Source: Hyphomicrobiaceae bacterium UBA7697 (GTDB lineage: Bacteria > Pseudomonadota > Alphaproteobacteria > Rhizobiales > Methyloligellaceae). Taken from it: DNA of 64,000 nucleotides. The notes beneath the pieces were generated by a model, which had not been told where the DNA came from, ran no database searches, and was given only the letters and a program-made list of their open reading frames with translations. A program made the translations under genes and the position numbers. The stretch lies in NCBI GenBank assembly GCA_002482645.1, contig DLGJ01000005.1:84730-148729 (forward strand), in the 5' to 3' direction. Shown here piece after piece: positions 42,289 through 50,800 of the stretch (the stretch's first letter is position 1; each line of letters begins with the position of its first letter).

Positions 42289-43611
42289 TCAGCGGACGGG
42301 ATTCCGCTCGGGCATCTGCATCGTCAGCTTCTTGGTACCGAGCAGGGCCGCGAGCTGCGCTTGCGTCAAGACCGGCACGCCCGGTCCGGCTTCCTTGCTG
42401 GTGGCGGCCTTGACCGCGACGGGGGGCAGTTCGTCGCCCTGCTTCAGCGGATCGACTCCGCCCGCCGTCAAGACGTTCTTGCACTCGCTCGGAAGGTCGG
42501 CGAGCTCGCCGCGCTTCTTGCGGCTGGAGACACTGGCGCGGTGCCGCAGCGGGTCCATGGGACTCAGCCCGTGCTCGGTGGCCCATTTCGCCGAAGCCTG
42601 GAGTTTCTTGTCCCAAGCGGCAAAGTCCTTCGCGTCGCAGCCGAGGTCGCCCGATACCGGTGCCTGCCCATCGCAGCCGTCCATGCCGGGAGGACATTTC
42701 AAACGGACGTGAAAATGATAGTGGTGATTCCACCAGGGACGAACCTTGGCGAGCCAAGCCTTGTTCTTTCCGGCCGCGCCGGCGCGTTCGCAAAGGGCCT
42801 TCTTGATCGCGGGGTGGACGAAGATGCGTGCCACTTGATCGTAAGTGGCCGCGCGCCGGATGAGCTTGATCTGCAAGTCGGTGAAGACGTCCGGATCGAC
42901 GTTGAACGGGTCCTTCAACATCGACATGGCGGTCATCTCTTCCCGCTCGGCCGGAGACAGGACGCGGTCGGGCATCGGTGTCAGCCAAATGTCCGCATCG
43001 AGACCGATCTGGTGGCTGGTATGGCCCGTGAGCATCGGCCCGCCGCGCGGTTGCGAAAGATCTCCGACAAGAAGCCCCGGCCAGCCGTCGAAAGCATGCG
43101 CGTCGCTGGCGAGACGTTCCATGTAGTCTATCAACTGAGGCGTGCCCCAATTCCGGTTTCGCGAAAGCCGCATCACCTGCCAATCGGGGCCGTTGATGGG
43201 AAGCGAAATGCCGCCCGCGAGGCAGCCCTTGGCGTAGCCGCCGATGGACCGCGCGGCCAGCGGCGCCGGATTCGGCACGGATCCGAACAGGTCGTTCGCG
43301 GGCGCAAGCTTGGCGGGCGGGACGTGCTTTGGCGGTTCCGGTCGGCGCAGGGGCAGCCCGACCTCCGCCGCGATGTCCTCGGCGTCCTCTTCGTCCGGGG
43401 CGGAAGCCTCGTCGTCTTGACCGGAATCCTGATCGGGGGTCTCGAGCGGCTGGGCCTTGTTGAGGGTCTGCTTGCCGTTTTGCTGTGGCGTGTCCGCGCC
43501 GGGCGGCGCCACGTGCTGCGGCCGTACGGAACCCTGCGGCGAGGCCGTCTGCGCGGTTGCGGCGCCGGCCATCAGAATCGCTAGCGATAGACCGATGATC
43601 AGCCTACGCAT
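42289..43611 (-). CDS. mepA: Penicillin-insensitive murein endopeptidase MepA
   Basis: Periplasmic LAS-family zinc endopeptidase that cuts D-Ala-mDAP and mDAP-mDAP cross-links. 440 residues: signal peptide MRRLIIGLSLAILMAGAATAQ, a disordered acidic linker, then the peptidase domain with GHTSHQIGLDADIWLTPM (HxxxxxxD) and WWNHHYHFHVRLKCP (final His). C-terminal tail of about 90 residues is longer than in E. coli MepA (274 in total). ATG 43611 has GGGGGACA before it; the ORF's earlier start lacks a signal peptide. Divergent from the L,D-transpeptidase. Confidence 0.93.
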   Translation of the reverse strand: MRRLIIGLSLAILMAGAATAQTASPQGSVRPQHVAPPGADTPQQNGKQTLNKAQPLETPDQDSGQDDEASAPDEEDAEDIAAEVGLPLRRPEPPKHVPPAKLAPANDLFGSVPNPAPLAARSIGGYAKGCLAGGISLPINGPDWQVMRLSRNRNWGTPQLIDYMERLASDAHAFDGWPGLLVGDLSQPRGGPMLTGHTSHQIGLDADIWLTPMPDRVLSPAEREEMTAMSMLKDPFNVDPDVFTDLQIKLIRRAATYDQVARIFVHPAIKKALCERAGAAGKNKAWLAKVRPWWNHHYHFHVRLKCPPGMDGCDGQAPVSGDLGCDAKDFAAWDKKLQASAKWATEHGLSPMDPLRHRASVSSRKKRGELADLPSECKNVLTAGGVDPLKQGDELPPVAVKAATSKEAGPGVPVLTQAQLAALLGTKKLTMQMPERNPVR

Positions 43612-43867
43612 TGTCCCCCGGCCATATGACATGGGCCTCACGTGCTGAAGACCAAGAAGCCGGCACAGTACCATAAACAGGACCAAGAATAGGAGCCCCT
43701 TAACGCTATTGAATCGTTTCGGCTTTCAGGCCGAGCGCTGGTTCTGCGCCGTTCAGGAGATGTTCAGTCCCATGGCTCTAAGCTGCCCCGTGACGCAGCC
43801 TGAAGCACCGCGCAAAGCCGCGCCGCGCAAGTCGGGCATGAACTGAAGGTTGAAGGAGATACGACAA

Positions 43868-44293
43868 ATGCGACGTTTCTTGGTCCTGATCGTGTGTTTG
43901 GGCACCGTGTTTGGCCTGCCCGGTGCGGCCTTGGCCGGTGTCTTGGCGCAGATCGACCTTTCCAGTCAGCGGATGCATGTCTATGTCGACGGCAAACCGA
44001 AATACACATGGAAGGTTTCGACCGCGCGGCCAGGCTACCGGACGCCCACCGGGACGTATAAGCCTTATAATCTCGTGCGGTACCACCGGTCGACGATCTA
44101 CAACGGGTCGCCGATGCCCTACTCGATCTTCTTCAAGGGCGGGTACGCGATCCATGGCTCGTACGAGACGAAGCATTTGGGCCGCCCCGCTTCGCATGGC
44201 TGCGTGCGGCTGCACCCCTCGAACGCGGCGCGCCTCTATTCGCTCGTCCAGCAATACGGCAAAAGCAACACCACCATCCGGATAACCCATTAG
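43868..44293 (+). CDS. L,D-transpeptidase (YkuD/ErfK family)
   Basis: 141 residues, a minimal exported enzyme. Signal peptide MRRFLVLIVCLGTVFGLPGAALA, then the YkuD domain with VSTARPGYRTPTGTY and the catalytic HGSYETKHLGRPASHGCVRLH (Cys with upstream His). It makes 3-3 cross-links or anchors proteins to peptidoglycan in the periplasm. ATG 43868 follows AAGGAGATACGACAA. It is divergent from mepA, which cuts such links, with a 256-nt shared control region. Confidence 0.93.
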   Translation: MRRFLVLIVCLGTVFGLPGAALAGVLAQIDLSSQRMHVYVDGKPKYTWKVSTARPGYRTPTGTYKPYNLVRYHRSTIYNGSPMPYSIFFKGGYAIHGSYETKHLGRPASHGCVRLHPSNAARLYSLVQQYGKSNTTIRITH

Positions 44294-44306
44294 GTCCGCC
44301 GCGCGG

Positions 44307-45470
44307 CTAGCGTCTTCCGCACACGGAGGGCGCGGGCGCGCCGCGAAAGCGCTCGTCCATCCACTTGAGCGCGGTCCGCACGCTGTCCCGCGCCGCGAAT
44401 GTGTGGCTCGTACCGGGAAGCTCGACGAACATCACGCGGGTTCCTTGGGCGCAGAGCCGGTTCCCGAACTGCTTCGTGATGGCGGGTCTGACGATCGTGT
44501 CCGCGGTTCCTTGCGCCAGGAACACGGGCACCGGCTGGCGCCGGTTTCCCGGTGAGTTGCGCTGCATAAGTCCTTTCCAAGGCTCGGTGCTGGCCGGGTT
44601 TGCTTTCAGGAAGCGCTTGCCGGTGAGATTTTTCTCGTCCCGCTGCAGGGCTTCGAGATTGGCGATCGATTCGATGCATGTGGTCGCCATGGCCTCGTAG
44701 GGGCGCATCGCGTCCGGCTCCACCATCGACGAGGCCGGATCGCCGGTCAGGCGCGACCACGAATAGAGCGCCATCGCGGTCAGGTTCTTGCCCGCGGCGG
44801 TGGATTTGTCGGCATCGAACAATTCGACGAGATTTGTGGCGGGCGCCGCGGCCGCGACACCGAGCAGGTTCAATTCGGGCGCATAGGACTTCGCCAACTC
44901 ACCGGCATAAAGGACGGCATGGCCGCCTTGGCTGTGCCCCCAGGCAACGAAACGGTTCGAAGCGCGCGAGTTCGGCAGCGCCCGTGCCGCCCGCACCGAA
45001 TCGAGCACCGCGCGCCCTTCGCTCTCACCGATCAGATAAGGATGGAGCTCCGGCGTGCCGAGGCCCGGATAGTCCGTGCCGACGACGATGTAGCCCTTAG
45101 CCAGCATTTGCGGCAGATCCCAGGTCATCCCCGCCACATCTGGCAAGAGGGACGGCGCGCATTTTTCGACGACGCCCGAGGTCGGGTGCGCCCAGGCAAT
45201 GATGTTCCTCCCGCCGGCCGGCGCGGGTCCGGCCGGAATGAAAATCGCCGCCGAGACCTCGATGGGCTCACCCTTCAGCCCGGTCGACCGGTAGAGAATG
45301 CGGAACGCCTCGCTTCCGCCTGGACCGCCGCCTGGCAACGGCCAGACATTCAGGATCTCGCCCGGCTTGGCGGCGGCGGGTTGATATCCGGACAGCGCCG
45401 CCACCAGAGCGGCGGCAAGGACACATGCGCCGAAGGCGAGACGCAATCCGCGGGAGAGGGGGGTCGGCAT
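44307..45470 (-). CDS. Exported lipase family alpha/beta hydrolase
   Basis: 387 residues. Signal peptide (LRLAFGACVLAAALVAALSGYQPAAA), then the secretory-lipase (LIP) fold: AWAHPTSGVVEKCAPS, the nucleophile Ser in VAWGHSQGGHAVLYAGEL, VFLAQGTADTIVRP with the acid, and GTSHTFAARD with the His. Probably hydrolyses fatty-acid esters in the periplasm or outside. ATG 45470. Divergent from the CFA-type methyltransferase, with a 238-nt gap. Confidence 0.9.
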   Translation of the reverse strand: MPTPLSRGLRLAFGACVLAAALVAALSGYQPAAAKPGEILNVWPLPGGGPGGSEAFRILYRSTGLKGEPIEVSAAIFIPAGPAPAGGRNIIAWAHPTSGVVEKCAPSLLPDVAGMTWDLPQMLAKGYIVVGTDYPGLGTPELHPYLIGESEGRAVLDSVRAARALPNSRASNRFVAWGHSQGGHAVLYAGELAKSYAPELNLLGVAAAAPATNLVELFDADKSTAAGKNLTAMALYSWSRLTGDPASSMVEPDAMRPYEAMATTCIESIANLEALQRDEKNLTGKRFLKANPASTEPWKGLMQRNSPGNRRQPVPVFLAQGTADTIVRPAITKQFGNRLCAQGTRVMFVELPGTSHTFAARDSVRTALKWMDERFRGAPAPSVCGRR

Positions 45471-45708
45471 ATTGGGACGGCTCCGAATCTGGCGGGGCTG
45501 ATGAACAGAACAGGCGCGCCAATGATAGAGCCCGACATACGCCGTTCCGCAAGGGCTCTCGGGCGACGTTGCAAAAGTTCCGGCGCTGCGACGCCACGGA
45601 TGTTGATTTTGCCCCGCCCAGGGGCACAATCGTTTCGGGCACGCGGGACCGCCTCGAACGAACCGTGCCGTGAGGGAAGCGATACAGGGGACTCCAAGGA
45701 GCACAAGA

Positions 45709-46848
45709 ATGTCGACAGCCGCCACCACGCTCGAAGCCTTCATCGACAGAGTCGGCGGCGTTGCCACGCCTTTCTCCATTGCGATGCCGGACGGCGCCGA
45801 GCGCAATATCGGTTCCGGTGCGCCGGCCTTTCATGTGGACCTGCATAATGACCGGGCGCTCAAGGCCCTCCGGACGCTGGACGAGGCGGATATCGCGGAG
45901 GCGTACCTTCAGGGCGATATCGATATCGAAGGCGATATGCTGCAGCCGTTTGCCTTGCGTGAGTCGCTGGACGACAAGCATCCCCTGGTGACGGCCTGGC
46001 GCTTCATCCAGCCCGCATTGTTCGGGCAGGTCTATACGAACAAGAAGGCCATCGCCTCCCACTACAATCTGGACCCAAAGCTGTTTCTCAGCTTCATGGA
46101 CCCCGTGTATCCGGCCTACAGCCAAGGCATCTACCGGAACGACGACGAACCCCTGTCGAAAGCCCTTGAGCGGAAGTTCGACTGGGCCATCGAGAAGTGC
46201 GAACTGACCGCGGGTAAGCGCGTGCTGGAGATCGGTCCGGGATGGGGCGCCTTTGCCGGCCATGCCTTGCAGTCGGGCGTCGACTTCACCGGCATCACCA
46301 ACTCCGAAGTCTCGCAGGCCTTCCTGCGCGACAAGCTGGCCAATTTCGGCGACCAGTTCGACATTCTGCTGACGGACTTTTACGACTTCGAGCCCGACGA
46401 GCCGTTCGATGCCATCGTCATCATGGGCGTCATCGAACATCTGCCGAATTACGAGAAGGTGCTGCGCAAGTTCTACCGCTTGCTCAAGCCGGGCGGCCTC
46501 GTGTTCCTCGACGGCAGCGCCGCCCGGAAAAAATACGAGCTGTCGACCTTCATGGTCCGCTACATCTATCCCGGCAACCATTCCTTCCTCGTGCTCGACG
46601 ATTTCATCAACAAGATGAACAAGACGGAGTTCGAACTCGAGGAGTTGCACAGCGACCGCTGGAGCTACTACCTCACATTCAAGCAGTGGGCGGAGAATCT
46701 CGAGGCGAACAAGGACTACATTCTGAAGACCTTCGGCGACTTCGAGTACCGCCGCTTCCGGCTTTATCTCTGGGGCGCCACCTACGAGTTCTTTTCGCGC
46801 AATCTCGATTGCTACCGCATGCTCCTGTCGAAGCCGAAAGACGCCTGA
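45709..46848 (+). CDS. Cyclopropane-fatty-acyl-phospholipid synthase-like SAM methyltransferase
   Basis: 379 residues. N-terminal about 130 residues carry an SCP2-like/CFA N-domain (IPxDG region, LDEADIAEAYLQGDIDIEGDMLQ). The methyltransferase core has SHYNLDPKLFLSFMDPVYPAYSQGIY, GKRVLEIGPGWGAFAGHA (SAM motif I), GITNSEVSQ and the conserved IVIMGVIEHLPNYEKVLRKFYRLLKPGG. Modifies unsaturated phospholipid acyl chains in the membrane. The CFA catalytic bicarbonate ligands are not clearly conserved, so the exact reaction (cyclopropane, methyl) is open. ATG 45709 has AAGGAG before it. Confidence 0.87.
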   Translation: MSTAATTLEAFIDRVGGVATPFSIAMPDGAERNIGSGAPAFHVDLHNDRALKALRTLDEADIAEAYLQGDIDIEGDMLQPFALRESLDDKHPLVTAWRFIQPALFGQVYTNKKAIASHYNLDPKLFLSFMDPVYPAYSQGIYRNDDEPLSKALERKFDWAIEKCELTAGKRVLEIGPGWGAFAGHALQSGVDFTGITNSEVSQAFLRDKLANFGDQFDILLTDFYDFEPDEPFDAIVIMGVIEHLPNYEKVLRKFYRLLKPGGLVFLDGSAARKKYELSTFMVRYIYPGNHSFLVLDDFINKMNKTEFELEELHSDRWSYYLTFKQWAENLEANKDYILKTFGDFEYRRFRLYLWGATYEFFSRNLDCYRMLLSKPKDA

Positions 46849-46956
46849 GCGGGAAGCGCTGCGGCTAGGCGCGGGAAATTTGCGCGAACGGCTTGACCTG
46901 CCACAGGCGGCGCGTGACGCTCGTCGCTAAGCGAGAATCGCCGACGGGAGGAACGC

Positions 46957-47670
46957 ATGTGTGACCGCAGCACCGGTAGGGGGTTGTCTCGGCGCACGCT
47001 GCTGGCAACCGCGGGCGCTCTTACGGCCGCCGGCATTTTGCCGCTTCGAGCCGCATGGGCCGAAAACAGTGCGGCGCCCAATGCCATCACACCCTCCCAA
47101 GCGCTCGCCCGTCTGACGGAGGGCAATGCGCGCTACATGGAGGACAGTCTCAAGGAAAGGGACTATTCCGTAGGGCGCGCGGCACGCGCAGAAGCCCAGC
47201 ATCCGGTCGCAGGTATCCTGTCCTGCGCCGACAGCCGCGTGCCGCCGGAGATCATTTTCGATCAGGGGCCGGGCGATCTCTTCGTCTCGCGCGATGCGGG
47301 CAATGTGGTCAGCAATTACGGCTTGGCCAGCTTCGAGTTCGCCGTGACGAGCCTCGGCATTCCGCTCATCGTAGTGATCGGCCATACCGGTTGCGGCGCG
47401 GTCGCGGCCGCGCTCGGCGCCTCGACATCGCGAAAAGACCTTCCGGGGCATTTGCCCGAACTCGTCAAGGCCATCGAGCCCGCGGTCATCACGGCTCATG
47501 GCCGGCACCCCGGCGATTTTCTGGCGGCGTCGATCGAAGAGAATGTCCGCCTCGGCATGACGCGGCTGAAGACGCAATCGAAGATCATCGGCGATGCCGT
47601 GACCTCCGGAAAGGTGGGCATCGCCGGTGGCGTCTACGATCTCGAAACTGGCGCGGTGAACTGGATCTGA
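46957..47670 (+). CDS. Exported beta-carbonic anhydrase with Tat signal
   Basis: 237 residues. A Tat signal peptide (GLSRRTLLATAGALTAAGILPLRAAWA) precedes a beta-carbonic anhydrase: zinc ligands in SCADSRVPPEIIFDQGPGDLFVSRDAGN (Cys and Asp-x-Arg dyad) and VVIGHTGCGAV (His, Cys). It would interconvert CO2 and bicarbonate in the periplasm. ATG 46957 has a GGAGG 5 nt upstream. Followed after 11 nt by the CCC1-type transporter; likely one operon. Confidence 0.95.
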   Translation: MCDRSTGRGLSRRTLLATAGALTAAGILPLRAAWAENSAAPNAITPSQALARLTEGNARYMEDSLKERDYSVGRAARAEAQHPVAGILSCADSRVPPEIIFDQGPGDLFVSRDAGNVVSNYGLASFEFAVTSLGIPLIVVIGHTGCGAVAAALGASTSRKDLPGHLPELVKAIEPAVITAHGRHPGDFLAASIEENVRLGMTRLKTQSKIIGDAVTSGKVGIAGGVYDLETGAVNWI

Positions 47671-47681
47671 CGGAGACCGTC

Positions 47682-48725
47682 ATGGAAGACGCATTTCGGC
47701 GTTGGCAGTCCGAAAAGACCGCGGCCTATTTGTCCCGCGCCGTCGCCGAGAACGAGCCCGACCCGAAAAGGGCCAAGCTGTTCGAGAAAATGGCCGCGGC
47801 CGCCGAGGACCAAGCGGGTATCCTCGCCAAGGATCTGAAGACGGTGCCGGTCTTCAAACCGTCCATGCGATCCCGCATCACCGTCTTCCTTCTCGGAATT
47901 TTGCCGCCGCGTACGATGCGGAACGTGCTCTCGGCCCACAAGGTTCGCGGGGTTTCCGTCTACCGGACCAGGCTTCCGGAGCCGGAAAAGAAGGACGAGA
48001 GCGGCCATCCCTGGCCGACTTCGGTGGACGAGATCGGTCAGCAGCATAAGACCTATACGAGCGGAACCCTTCGGGCCGGTGTGTTCGGCGTCAATGACGG
48101 TCTCGTCTCCAACACCTGTTTGGTGATGGGCGTGGCCGGCGCGGGCGTCGGCGCGAACGAAATCCTTCTGACCGGCGTCGCCGGCCTGCTGGCGGGGGCC
48201 TTTTCGATGGGCGCGGGCGAGTTCATCTCCATGCTGTCGCAGCGCGAGATGTTCGAACACCAGATCGCGCAAGAGAAGGACGAACTCGAGCGCTACCCGG
48301 ACGAGGAAGCCGAGGAGCTTGCGCTGATCTACGAAGCGCGCGGCATTCCGCTTTCGGATGCGCGCGACATGGCCAAGCATTTGATCGCGAATCCGGAGAA
48401 GGCCCTCGACGCGCTGACGCGCGAGGAGCTCGGCCTCAACCCGGAAGAATTGGGTGCGCCCATGGGTGCGGCGGTTTCATCCTTCCTCACCTTCTGCGTG
48501 GGCGCGAGCGTTCCCTTGATCCCGTTCCTGCTCGGCTACGACAAAGAGGGGATCGTAATTGCCGCCGCCATCGCGGGTGTGGCGTTGTTCGGCGTGGGCG
48601 CGGCGCTCAGCCTGTTCTCGGGCCGCAGCGCCGTTCTGGGCGGTGCGCGCATGCTTGCGGTCGGTTCGATCGCGGCGGCGGCGACCTACTTTATCGGCTC
48701 GTTGTTCGGGGCGAGCGTCGCCTGA
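47682..48725 (+). CDS. Ferritin-like/CCC1 (VIT1) family iron-manganese transporter
   Basis: 347 residues. The first about 110 residues (RWQSEKTAAYLSRAVAENE, KRAKLFEKMAAAAEDQAGIL) match the ferritin-like N-terminal domain of Ferritin-CCC1 proteins; two acidic helices could carry metal. From about residue 135 (GTLRAGVFGVNDGLVSNTCLVMGVAGAG) a VIT1 domain with five membrane helices, FSMGAGEFISMLSQREMFEHQIAQEKDEL and ELGLNPEELGAPMGAAVSSFLTF, matches Fe2+/Mn2+ export. Resembles MbfA. ATG 47682 with GGAGA upstream. Coupled to the carbonic anhydrase. Confidence 0.88.
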   Translation: MEDAFRRWQSEKTAAYLSRAVAENEPDPKRAKLFEKMAAAAEDQAGILAKDLKTVPVFKPSMRSRITVFLLGILPPRTMRNVLSAHKVRGVSVYRTRLPEPEKKDESGHPWPTSVDEIGQQHKTYTSGTLRAGVFGVNDGLVSNTCLVMGVAGAGVGANEILLTGVAGLLAGAFSMGAGEFISMLSQREMFEHQIAQEKDELERYPDEEAEELALIYEARGIPLSDARDMAKHLIANPEKALDALTREELGLNPEELGAPMGAAVSSFLTFCVGASVPLIPFLLGYDKEGIVIAAAIAGVALFGVGAALSLFSGRSAVLGGARMLAVGSIAAAATYFIGSLFGASVA

Positions 48726-48730
48726 GCCTA

Positions 48731-48751
48731 CCGCAGGAGGGCCCCCTGCGG
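48731..48751. terminator. GC hairpin after the CCC1-type gene (no T-tract)
   Basis: CCGCAGG-AGGGCCC-CCTGCGG, a 7-bp perfect stem six bases after the stop codon. No T-run, so termination is uncertain. Confidence 0.35.
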
Positions 48752-48879
48752 CTCTCGGCCGCTTTCCGCCGGCGGCAATTCGGGACAAGATAGGCGTTGG
48801 GCGCCCATGTGTGCTGGGACCCAACAGCAAGGGCACCCGACCCAGGACTTCGTCACAAAAAACGATTCGGGAGCTGAGC

Positions 48880-49215
48880 ATGAGGAAACGACTTGTAGTG
48901 GCGGCTGCCGCCTTGGCGGTCTTCTGCGCGGCGGACGCGTCCGCCCAGGATGCCGAACACGGAAAGCAACTTTTTGCCACCTGCCAAACCTGCCATGGGG
49001 CAAAGGGAGAAGGGCAACAGGCGCTCAACGCGCCTCCGCTCGCAGGGTTGCCGAGCTGGTACACGGTTCGCCAGCTGGACCATTTCAAACAAGGCATCCG
49101 TGGCGCCGACCCGAAAGACACGTACGGGCAGCAAATGGTGCCGATGGCCAAGATGCTCGCAACGGATCAGGACGTCGCCGACGTTGCGGCCTATATCGAG
49201 CAGCTCGGTAAATAG
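48880..49215 (+). CDS. Class I c-type cytochrome, exported
   Basis: 111 residues. Signal peptide RLVVAAAALAVFCAADASA then a mono-heme domain with CQTCHGAKGEG near residue 36 and the distal-side MVPMAKMLATDQDVADVAAYIEQL; Met in MVPMAK is the likely axial ligand. Soluble periplasmic electron carrier. ATG 48880 follows GGGAGCTGAGC. A terminator lies downstream at 49261-49302. Confidence 0.9.
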   Translation: MRKRLVVAAAALAVFCAADASAQDAEHGKQLFATCQTCHGAKGEGQQALNAPPLAGLPSWYTVRQLDHFKQGIRGADPKDTYGQQMVPMAKMLATDQDVADVAAYIEQLGK

Positions 49216-49260
49216 ACGCGAGCGGGCGGCTTGATCGGGCCGCGGCCGTCGCGAGAGACG

Positions 49261-49302
49261 AAAAGGGCGGGAGCGGCGCACGAAGCCGGTCCCGCCTTTT
49301 CG
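49261..49302 (+). terminator. Rho-independent terminator after the cytochrome c gene
   Basis: AAAAGG(G)CGGGA...TCCCGCCTTTT: a 10-11-bp stem with one bulged G, a loop of about 20, and a TTTT run. Good candidate, 46 nt past the stop. Confidence 0.7.
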
Positions 49303-49471
49303 ATTGGGCGGATGGCTTGGGCGCCTGAAGTACCGCATGAAATTCCGAAAAGGCCTATGACATTCGCCATGCGCCTTCAGATCTTCGGCGAATTTGAGAC
49401 GGGCGCTTAACGAGCCTTTCATGTGGGGCGTGCATGGTGCGGCCGACAGTTTCTTGAGGAGAGAGCCCACC

Positions 49472-50605
49472 ATGATCCGCCGCGCCGCGACCTATATCCT
49501 TGCCGCATCGTTTGCCCTTGCAACCTCCCCCGTCTTCGCCTGTACGGGCATCAGCCTCAAGTCGCAGGACGGCGCCGCGATTCGCGGACGCACACTCGAG
49601 TTCGGCTTTCCTCTCAAATCCTCCGTCATCGTCGTTCCGGCGGGACAGGAGTTCAGAGGTCAACTGCCGGATGGCGGCAAGGGCCTGACCTACAAGACGC
49701 GTTACGGCGTCGTGGGCGCCAATGCGCTCGGCGCCGTCGCGATTATCGACGGACTGAACGATCAGGGCCTCTCCATCGGTCTGTTTTACTTCCCCGGCTA
49801 TGCGCAATATGCGGAGGTCACGAAGGAGAATGCGTCTCGTGCGCTGGCGCCGCAGGACTTCGGCCTCTGGGTGCTGGGCAGTTTCGCCACGGTCGATGAG
49901 GTGAAGGAAGCCGTCAAGGACGTCGCCGTGGTGGGAACGCCCTTCCCGGGCCTCGGCAGCGCCAAGGGCATGCCTGCCGACGCGCACTTCTTCATCCAGG
50001 ACAAGACGGGCAAGTCGATCGCGATCGAGCCGCGCGACGGGGGCCTCAAAGTCACCGATGCACCGCTTGGGGTCATGACCAACGCGCCGACCTATGACTG
50101 GCACATGACCAATCTGAAGAACTACATCAACCTCACGGACAAGGACGCAGGACCCACGAAGCTCGGCGCGGTGACGCTCAACGCCACGGGGTCGGGCTCC
50201 GGCATGCTCGGCTTGCCCGGCGATTTCACGCCGCCGTCGCGGTTCGTGCGCGCGGCCATGTTCAGCCAGGCGGCAACGCCGAACGAGAGCGCCGCCGACG
50301 CCGTGTTCAGCGCCTTCCACATCTTGAACCAGTTCGACATCCCCAAGGGTTCGGTGGTGAACGACTCCGTCGGCGGGGCGATCCCGGAGATCACCGAATG
50401 GACCAGCGTCAACGATCTTCAGAATCTCCGCTGGTACTTCCGCACCTATCGAGATCAGTCGATCCGCATGGTCGACGTCAAGGAAGCGATCGAGGCGGCG
50501 AACGGCAAGATCGGTTTCATCGAGATGGAGACGGCGCCGCAGTCCGTGTCGAACGTGTCCAAGGATACGAAGGCGATGACGGCAGGGCCCGCCGGGGGCG
50601 ACTGA
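49472..50605 (+). CDS. Exported linear amide C-N hydrolase (choloylglycine hydrolase family)
   Basis: 377 residues. Signal peptide MIRRAATYILAASFALATSPVFA is cleaved just before Cys24 in CTGISLKSQDGAAIRGRTLEF, so signal peptidase exposes the N-terminal nucleophile Cys of this Ntn family. GRTLEFG (Arg/Asp pocket) and NDQGLSIGLFYFPG follow. Conjugated bile acids, penicillin V or N-acyl homoserine lactones are typical substrates; in the periplasm here the substrate is not known. ATG 49472 after TTGAGGAGAGAGCCCACC. A terminator follows. Confidence 0.92.
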   Translation: MIRRAATYILAASFALATSPVFACTGISLKSQDGAAIRGRTLEFGFPLKSSVIVVPAGQEFRGQLPDGGKGLTYKTRYGVVGANALGAVAIIDGLNDQGLSIGLFYFPGYAQYAEVTKENASRALAPQDFGLWVLGSFATVDEVKEAVKDVAVVGTPFPGLGSAKGMPADAHFFIQDKTGKSIAIEPRDGGLKVTDAPLGVMTNAPTYDWHMTNLKNYINLTDKDAGPTKLGAVTLNATGSGSGMLGLPGDFTPPSRFVRAAMFSQAATPNESAADAVFSAFHILNQFDIPKGSVVNDSVGGAIPEITEWTSVNDLQNLRWYFRTYRDQSIRMVDVKEAIEAANGKIGFIEMETAPQSVSNVSKDTKAMTAGPAGGD

Positions 50606-50629
50606 CGCACTCGCCCTTCGGACGGGTTC

Positions 50630-50663
50630 GAACGGCCTCGGGCGTCCCGCTCGGGGCCGTTTT
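50630..50663 (+). terminator. Rho-independent terminator after the Ntn-hydrolase gene
   Basis: AACGGCC...GGCCGTTTTT: stem AACGGCC/GGCCGTT with a GC-rich interior and TTTTT at the end. Confidence 0.7.
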
Positions 50664-50800
50664 TCGTATTTGGGGCGCCAAGCTGTTTCATTTGGAGACA
50701 ATTTGACGAGAACTTTACGCATTGCGGCCCGGAAGACGAGACAAGGCGCGCTGACACGCTTAGGATCGGCGCTGTTGGGGAAACATTTCAGCGCGTTATC

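Noticed and set aside
43751..43765. GTTC-N7-GTTC between mepA and the L,D-transpeptidase, a LexA-like spacing
   Set aside because: Flanking and inner bases do not fit the alphaproteobacterial consensus and about two such pairs are expected by chance in the window.
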